A stretch of DNA of 20,268 bases from Clostridia bacterium BRH_c25 (GTDB lineage Bacteria > Bacillota_A > Clostridia > Lutisporales > Lutisporaceae): NCBI GenBank assembly GCA_001515955.1, contig LOES01000128.1, positions 1 to 20,268 on the forward strand. The letters are read 5' to 3'. Both the position numbers and the translations under genes were made by a program. This document shows positions 16,901-20,268 of the stretch, one piece after another (within the stretch, counting starts at the first letter, position 1; the number at the start of each line of letters is the position of its first letter). The notes beneath the pieces were generated by a model, which saw nothing but the letters and a program-made list of their open reading frames with translations, made no database searches and was not told the DNA's origin.

Positions 16901-17152
16901 GTGAATATGATAGATATTGCAATCAAATTAGATTACTTCAGAAATTTTCCATATGATGATATCAAAAGACTAAAAAGAGAATTGCCTGGGAATAAACTGC
17001 CATATATATTGTTACAAAGAATGGTTATAAATCATCTTTATATGTTTGAGACATCATACAAAAATAGACAACGCATTTGTGAATTGTTAGAAATTCCTAT
17101 TGCCGCACAACTTGCTATTGATTACACATCAACAATAAAAAAGAATATATAA
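13967..17152 (+). CDS. Metallophosphoesterase-STAND/NACHT-like NTPase fusion, candidate defence protein
   Basis: A 1061-residue two-domain protein. Residues 1-300 are a calcineurin-like metallophosphoesterase with the full metal set: SDIH (D10, H12), SGD (D48), GNHD (88-90), MHHP (H204-H205) and GHEH (H233, H235). Residues about 365-640 are a P-loop NTPase of STAND/NACHT type: Walker A GDEKSGKT at 391-398 and Walker B IVIIIDDFDE at 459-468. The rest (about 640-1061) is helix-rich with a charged linker near 810-860 and no recognised repeats; it may sense a trigger. Known STAND defence proteins carry an N-terminal effector set off by oligomerisation, so here the phosphoesterase could be a nuclease or nucleotide phosphodiesterase (inferred). 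The ATG at 13967 follows GAGAGGG; an in-frame ATG at 13943 has a poorer site. The gene is more AT-rich than the leftward genes and is flanked by repeats. Confidence 0.8.
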   Translation: MKSMIIHLSDIHIMNDYNPIFESKDKLISAVRSELIEVNGIIFVVSGDIAYSGSNSEYEKAIEFFDYLKTNIDKDLAIEAKWIFVPGNHDCYHDDKKKKIRDIIVEEILNKMEIDESYIEKCCEVQQHYFNFEDLFVGEGVIFSNRLLKIIEYKIGDFEVMFNCFNSSWLSQKHEEASKLFYPLDLYSSELNKYKSDITISVMHHPFYWQTQNNIKDMFMKLEDISDVIITGHEHIPTHKSIDDHKGNYKDYVEGGVLQDHDGRSISGFNVILVDFTNKLKRVKTYMWSHDIYKVTSDSDWYSMKRSHNLEKDTIVIDDNFKKFLVDPGAPFSHPCKPNLELHDFFIYPDLKKIRDISPENTSERIIRNEIISLEEVSTLNKEKNYYVIMGDEKSGKTSICKMLYLKYFIEEYIPLYIEGHIIKSPKIDDFISVIEKCFLYQYANLPIEKFRQLEKNKIVIIIDDFDEINLNPKYIRVLVENINKLYSNVIIIGSDMIQVEELIGERDNSKVNFEEYEQFLIREFGHLLRNMLVEKWNTIGKESTITECDLIHNNEQALNVINTIIGKNYVPSYPLFLLTILQTLETGKQIDFKESSYGYYYQYLITQALSKINIKNDEIDAYNNFIVELANHFFIEGKYEISSEEFIAFHRWFCTDAYEVSTTFKSFINFEELINDFIRVGILEESSFGYRFKYKYIYYYSIGKYISDNITDAGIQSRLKEMCMMLYNQEYANIIMFLIHHSKNPIILQEITANARTLFADNKPIKFEEDISIINKLLDQIPTYVLDGKKSVSVARREHLKEKDKRELENEEFNDNYKRKRKADGIEEMAIATDVTDYDYEEISQSEEISIISNLNSAFKTMEILGQILKNHWGSLRGNYRNEIGQEIYDLGLRSLDVFFKSLEQSLVPISEIFKSIIEDCGENFEKEEIEKITRSMLFKICSDVSYTFIKKVASVVGYEKLSETFKNVLNNNNTVAVNMIDIAIKLDYFRNFPYDDIKRLKRELPGNKLPYILLQRMVINHLYMFETSYKNRQRICELLEIPIAAQLAIDYTSTIKKNI

Positions 17153-17170
17153 CCTATAACCTAGAGGGTG

Positions 17171-17245
17171 GGTGCCAGGCTCGACGTTTAGACGGTTATT
17201 AGGATTAAATAAGTCAATAACTGACTAAACGTCGTGCGTGGCACC
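17171..17245. repeat. Hairpin repeat, GGTGCCAGGCTC family, copy 2
   Basis: Outer arms GGTGCCA (17171-17177) and TGGCACC (17239-17245) enclose inner arms at 17183-17200 and 17216-17233 that pair over 18 bp with two mismatches. It shares its ends and a GGTTATTAGG segment with copy 1 at 13727-13792. It separates the large fusion gene from the next operon and may act as a terminator-like hairpin, though it lacks a T tract. Confidence 0.78.
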
Positions 17246-17321
17246 AGAAATTTTTAAAAGAAACTTAAGTGAAATGACCTTCCCCTATGTTGAATTGTTT
17301 TTAATCCAAGGAGGGTGTTGA

Positions 17322-18116
17322 GTGAGCAATATAAAAAGTATCAATAAAATAATTTATTTTGATAAAGAGACAATAAGGAATATTTTACAAGAACAAAACA
17401 AGGGCTCAAAAACAACGCAAACAGATTTTGTTTCCGCAACTGAAGTTGCTGCAGAAGTTGGAGCTGAAGCAAAGGTAAAATTGAGTGTGCCTTTTTGGGA
17501 CAGGCTTTCTTTTCTATTTTATGGGAAAATTGATGCATCTTTTATGATTAAGAGAGATAGTTCAACAACTATTACTTCAACAGAAATTTCCGAGTTTGAA
17601 AAATTGAAAACGCACCTTACAGAAGTTAAAGATACCCTAATTTATGACATCGAAAATTCTTCGACTTTTTTTAGAGTAGCTGGTGGCTACTTGCGTATTG
17701 TAAAGGGAGGAGTTGAAGGAGTTGACACAAAAGAGTTTAAGGATGTAATGGATGGTTACGACGGTTATGATACGTATAAAGTAGATTCTCACCGTTATGT
17801 GCGATTCAATAATTCAGCGTTTGTCAGCAACTATAAGCGTAATGACTTATTAGCAACAAAAATGACATTATACTGCATTTCTGGCGGAGAGTTTGATAAA
17901 GAAAAGTTTGACTTCATGAAGCAACTATCTAAAATGGAAACTCTAATATCAGGCGTAAATCAACACAAATCACTTGCTGATGCGTATCCACCAAGGCAAT
18001 CAAATGCCGAAGATACGGCAAGAAGCGAAATGACATCTGACGATAACAAGCCCACAAAAACACAATTATATGATGTTGTTTACGCTTGTGTTACGGCAGG
18101 AGGCACAAATGGTTGA
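17322..18116 (+). CDS. DUF6414-like protein, partner of the AAA+ ATPase
   Basis: A 264-residue protein starting at GTG, chosen because AAGGAGGG lies 6 nt upstream. The opening, INKIIYFDKETIRNILQEQNKG, followed by an Ala/Glu-rich VAAEVGAEAKVKLSVPF stretch and a Ser/Thr-rich TTITSTEISEFE stretch, resembles DUF6414 proteins, whose function is not known. Residues about 90-215 look like mixed alpha/beta. The tail (about 225-264) is polar and probably flexible. There is no signal peptide, membrane segment or obvious catalytic motif. The frame overlaps the next gene by 8 bp (ATGGTTGA), a sign of translational coupling, so the two products probably work as a complex. Family assignment is from memory and moderately sure. 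Confidence 0.6.
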   Translation: MSNIKSINKIIYFDKETIRNILQEQNKGSKTTQTDFVSATEVAAEVGAEAKVKLSVPFWDRLSFLFYGKIDASFMIKRDSSTTITSTEISEFEKLKTHLTEVKDTLIYDIENSSTFFRVAGGYLRIVKGGVEGVDTKEFKDVMDGYDGYDTYKVDSHRYVRFNNSAFVSNYKRNDLLATKMTLYCISGGEFDKEKFDFMKQLSKMETLISGVNQHKSLADAYPPRQSNAEDTARSEMTSDDNKPTKTQLYDVVYACVTAGGTNG

Positions 18117-19260
18117 TAAAAGAACATACCATATAGTTGCCGGCTCGAAGGCTTTTTTCGATGCTCAAGTCAAAAAGCTTGAAGAAAAACAAAATGTAGA
18201 ATATGAAGAGAACGCTATTGATAGGTTTTTGGAACTAGTTAGATTATCTGATGAATGGAAGCAAAGAGGTTATCCTTTTTCAGACAAAGATAAAGCTTCT
18301 ATAATGATTTTGAAGAATGATAATTATCATGGAATTGTAGAATCAGCCCATGATAGATTAGGTTCTCTTATAGAAGAATTAACAACAGATGACGCTATTA
18401 TTTATATTCATAATCCACCGATAATTCTAGAAGCATATCTTGAAGGTTTACATGAACGTGGATTAATTCATTTGTTCCGCGATAAAGAAGAATATTGCAT
18501 AAAACGACTGCCCGAAAACTTCTCGGGCAACATGAAAAGAATCGCTCATAACATTTTTGGACAAGACGAAGCGATAGTTGAAATTAGTAAAAGTATGTGG
18601 TATCTAACAACTGCAAACAGGAAGAAACCTTATATTATTATGCTTTATGGCGGAAGTAGTTTAGGTAAGTCAGAATTAGTACGTGAAATTGCAGATAAAT
18701 TCTTTGAAGGTAAATTTGTTGAAAAACATTTATCCATGTTCAAAAACGATGCATATTCCCATTACTTTTTTGGAGATCGTCCAAACCGAAGAAGTCTAGG
18801 ATTTGATCTTTTGGAAAGAGAATCTAATCTTATTTTTCTTGACGAACTTGATAAATGTCCTGAATACTTTTACTCAGCCTTTTACACATTATTTGATAAT
18901 ACAATTTTTAGTGATGCAACTTATGAGTTGGATATATCTGGGTTATTAATTGTTTTGACCTCGAATTATAACAATATGAATGAAATGAAAAATCGTTTAG
19001 GACTCCCCATTTTTTATCGAATTGATAAATTCATACATTTTAATGATTTCTCCGAAAAAACCATCTACGATATTACTATGAGTGAGATAGAATCACATGT
19101 TAAAGAGTGTAATGGGAAGATTAATGCGACTGATGTGTATAGAAGAGTGAGTCCAGTTATCCAAGCAACTGGCGAAAACGCCCGAACTATTAAGAACAAA
19201 ATACAAAGCGTTATTGAAGAAATGCTGTTTCAGGAAGTCAAAGATATTAGTACTCTTTGA
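18109..19260 (+). CDS. ClpB-D2-like AAA+ ATPase
   Basis: A 383-residue ATPase from the ATG at 18109, preceded by GGAGG; longer upstream starts lack support. Residues 1-145 form an N-terminal helical domain of unknown family. From about 146 the sequence tracks the second AAA module of ClpB/ClpA: Walker A GGSSLGKS (181-188), Walker B LIFLDE (241-246), sensor 1 TSN (284-286), a likely arginine finger in FYRID (R304) and sensor 2 in GENART (R359). The GYVG pore loop of ClpB is replaced by HYFFGD (218-223), so substrate threading may be altered or absent. It is a single AAA module with no first ATPase ring and no protease-docking signature. Its start overlaps the DUF6414-like gene, so it probably remodels or is guided by that protein. 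A defence role is inferred from context only. Confidence 0.8.
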   Translation: MVDKRTYHIVAGSKAFFDAQVKKLEEKQNVEYEENAIDRFLELVRLSDEWKQRGYPFSDKDKASIMILKNDNYHGIVESAHDRLGSLIEELTTDDAIIYIHNPPIILEAYLEGLHERGLIHLFRDKEEYCIKRLPENFSGNMKRIAHNIFGQDEAIVEISKSMWYLTTANRKKPYIIMLYGGSSLGKSELVREIADKFFEGKFVEKHLSMFKNDAYSHYFFGDRPNRRSLGFDLLERESNLIFLDELDKCPEYFYSAFYTLFDNTIFSDATYELDISGLLIVLTSNYNNMNEMKNRLGLPIFYRIDKFIHFNDFSEKTIYDITMSEIESHVKECNGKINATDVYRRVSPVIQATGENARTIKNKIQSVIEEMLFQEVKDISTL

Positions 19261-19325
19261 ACTTCCCATAATCCATATAATCGGACAAGTTTATATATCA
19301 AAATTAAGTTACCCGGCTCCGATTG

Positions 19326-19396
19326 CCCCCACATACCCCACTATACATCAACTACCAAAAATCCCCCAACCCCAACAAACAAAATAATACAAAATT
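19326..19396 (+). promoter_or_regulatory. G-free C-rich stretch, candidate Rho-dependent terminator
   Basis: No G occurs on the plus strand for 71 nt (19326-19396), while C runs are frequent (CCCCC, CCCC, CCCCC, CCCC). It begins 66 bp after the AAA+ stop codon. C-rich, G-poor, unstructured RNA is what Rho binds, and no intrinsic terminator lies right behind the operon. On the minus strand the same runs make four G tracts. Confidence 0.4.
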
Positions 19397-19551
19397 GTTG
19401 CACATTGGCAATCATAAGGCTATAATAATTATAGGGGAATTGAAAAAGGTCGCCGTGACCTGTAAGTGTTGGCGCACTTACAGGCTCATGCAGGTGTGCA
19501 ACCACCCACAAACGCAGCTTTCGCTGCCACAGCAACCTTATGTTATTATAG
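19397..19551 (+). ncRNA. Candidate structured non-coding RNA or leader
   Basis: A dense set of pairings fills this region. GTTGCACA (19397-19404) pairs with TGTGCAAC (19495-19502). Inside are CTATAA-TAA-TTATAG (19420-19434), AGGTC-GCCGT-GACCT (19447-19461) and CCTGTAAGTG (19459-19468) with CACTTACAGG (19475-19484). Outside, GCAGC-TTTC-GCTGC (19514-19527). CATAAGG (19413-19419) can also pair with CCTTATG (19536-19542) across the first stem, a possible pseudoknot. The AGGTC and CCTGTAAGTG hairpins overlap by 3 nt, so they compete. No credible protein is coded. I do not recognise the class; strand is inferred from the plus-strand terminator and gene that follow. Confidence 0.4.
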
Positions 19552-19570
19552 TCTATTTTTACAGTTTTTT

Positions 19571-19692
19571 CAAGGCATGTTCCATTGCATTGATTTTACA
19601 ATGTGTTTGCATTGTATTTGCAAGGATGCCTTGGCTTCTGAATGATAACATAAAAGTGCATGTGTGGGATAAAACCTGCATATGCACTTTTT
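19571..19692 (+). terminator. Hairpin followed by intrinsic terminator
   Basis: CAAGGCAT (19571-19578) pairs with ATGCCTTG (19626-19633) around smaller CATTG/CAATG pairings. It is followed by AAAAGTGCAT (19652-19661) pairing perfectly with ATGCACTTTT (19682-19691) and a T5 end. The last hairpin is a good terminator for a plus-strand transcript coming from the structured region; it could also work as an attenuator for the small gene downstream. Confidence 0.6.
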
Positions 19693-19694
19693 CA

Positions 19695-19752
19695 ATTTCC
19701 CCTCCTAAACAGGCTAAGAAGCTAAGGAGGGGAAATATATGGAGCAAGGAGG
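19695..19752 (+). promoter_or_regulatory. Hairpin hiding a ribosome site, with a 12-codon leader frame
   Basis: Perfect 12-bp arms ATTTCCCCTCCT (19695-19706) and AGGAGGGGAAAT (19725-19736) bury a strong ribosome site. That site would serve the ATG at 19739, whose frame is only MEQGGIGNGWYF before a stop at 19775-19777. A second site, AAGGAGG at 19746-19752, lies inside this frame and serves the real gene at 19761. Translation of the short frame could therefore control access to the second site. Confidence 0.5.
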
Positions 19753-19760
19753 TATAGGGA

Positions 19761-19940
19761 ATGGATGGTATTTTTAGGTTTGGCAGCATTAGAGAGGGAC
19801 TTGCTTTTATAGCAGTGCAGCTGGCTATTCTGGCAGTTGCTCTGCTTTACGAAAGCCGGAGGAGATGGCTCGAAGAGAAGCAAATGGATCTGAGGAGCCT
19901 TATATTTGACCTTGAGATGCTTGCAAAGCATAAGCATTAG
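19761..19940 (+). CDS. Small single-pass membrane protein
   Basis: A 59-residue frame with a strong AAGGAGG 8 nt upstream. Residues about 12-30 (EGLAFIAVQLAILAVALLY) form one hydrophobic helix, followed by a basic ESRRRW turn and a charged, helical tail rich in Leu and Glu. By the positive-inside rule the tail faces the cytoplasm. I do not recognise the family. The upstream hairpin and overlapping leader frame suggest control at translation. A strong hairpin lies 28 bp after the stop. Confidence 0.65.
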   Translation: MDGIFRFGSIREGLAFIAVQLAILAVALLYESRRRWLEEKQMDLRSLIFDLEMLAKHKH

Positions 19941-19968
19941 TATTGATGAAAAGATCAGGAATTTAATT

Positions 19969-20018
19969 GACAAAGACACCTGCTATGGTGATATTTCCAT
20001 GCAGGTGTTGTCTTTGTC
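19969..20018. terminator. Strong hairpin between the small membrane protein and the edge gene
   Basis: GACAAAGACACCTGC (19969-19983) pairs with GCAGGTGTTGTCTTTGTC (20001-20018), with a 3-nt bulge, and the 17-nt middle can pair further. It lies between two convergent genes and suits two-way termination, though the flanking T runs are short. Confidence 0.6.
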
Positions 20019-20029
20019 CGCAAATACAG

Positions 20030-20266
20030 CTACTCCTGATAAGAAAGCAGCTTTTCCGAGACTAAAGGAATTATATCCTCTATTTTCATCTTTCCGTAAT
20101 AGGCAACATGGATTACTTGCTTGCCTGAATAAGCAAATATCTGTTTTCTTGTACCCTCTTCTGCGATATACATTTTATCAAGCTTCAAACCATCGACTGC
20201 TTTAATTTCGGTATCATCCCTATATACATAGCGGCTGATAAGATCAAGGGTAAGATTTTCTGCCAT
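20030..20266 (-). CDS. Unknown conserved protein, reaching the window edge
   Basis: A 78-residue frame whose ATG lies 2 bases from the window end, so the true start and any ribosome site cannot be seen. It is either complete or the C-terminal part of a longer protein. The sequence is mixed alpha/beta with no signal peptide, membrane segment or catalytic motif I can name. The C-terminus is clearly related to the broken fragment at 12322-12411, so a paralogous copy once existed nearby. It converges on the small membrane protein gene. Confidence 0.55.
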   Translation of the reverse strand: MAENLTLDLISRYVYRDDTEIKAVDGLKLDKMYIAEEGTRKQIFAYSGKQVIHVAYYGKMKIEDIIPLVSEKLLSYQE

Positions 20267-20268
20267 GC

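Noticed and set aside
12941..17152. MBL hydrolase plus STAND gene as an AVAST type I-like system
   Set aside because: The two genes are separated by about 260 bp with two repeats, the MBL protein looks like a generic hydrolase, and there is no protease domain in the large protein.
19397..19551. Known riboswitch, tmRNA or SRP RNA
   Set aside because: None of the signature sequences I know for cobalamin, c-di-GMP, T-box, tmRNA, SRP, RNase P or 6S RNA is present, so it is left as an unassigned candidate.
19323..19757. A 144-codon plus-strand frame after the AAA+ gene
   Set aside because: It runs through the G-free stretch, hairpins and the terminator, starts with low-complexity Pro/Asn/Lys residues and lacks a ribosome site.

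Overview
The window looks like chromosomal DNA from a low-GC Firmicute of the class Clostridia. The signs are AT-rich DNA, AGGAGG-type ribosome sites, a FeoA/FeoB pair, a tandem of YibE/F-family membrane proteins, a DUF4179-like exported protein and lipoproteins with Firmicute-style signal peptides. I cannot name the genus from the sequence alone. No rRNA, tRNA, CRISPR array or intact insertion sequence is visible.

The left part (1-7.4 kb) is ordinary metabolism. An MntR-type DtxR-family regulator points at a feoA-feoB ferrous iron operon on the other strand, with a shared two-way terminator between them. Two similar sequence motifs that fit a metal-regulator operator lie in front of feoA. 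Next come two convergent YibE/F membrane proteins and a secreted alkaline phosphatase. The phosphatase promoter carries four 11-bp-spaced TTAACA-like repeats at the place expected for a PhoP (Pho) box.

The middle part (7.4-13.9 kb) is a patchwork. It holds a Ser/Pro/Gln-rich lipoprotein with a duplicated motif and a response-regulator-like repeat array, a candidate type II toxin-antitoxin pair with a perfect 12-bp inverted repeat at its start, an exported DUF4179-like protein, a Crp/Fnr-family regulator divergent from a nucleoside hydrolase, two decayed gene fragments and a metallo-beta-lactamase-fold hydrolase. Several hairpin-forming repeats (GGGGTCAGGCTTGAAT type and GGTGCCAGGCTC type) sit between genes here.

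The right part (13.9-19.3 kb) is the most unusual. It is an AT-rich block on the plus strand: a 1061-residue fusion of a metallophosphoesterase with a STAND/NACHT-like P-loop NTPase, then, after a GGTGCCA-type hairpin repeat, an operon of a DUF6414-like protein and a ClpB-D2-like AAA+ ATPase whose reading frames overlap by 8 bp. The fusion has the architecture of conflict or antiviral proteins, and the block is proposed here as a candidate defence island.

The last kilobase holds a 71-nt G-free C-rich stretch that could be a Rho loading site, a strongly folded non-coding region that may be a structured RNA, a terminator, a hairpin that would hide a ribosome site ahead of a 59-residue membrane protein, and the end of an unknown gene. 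That unknown gene has a broken paralogous fragment about 7.7 kb away in the same window.
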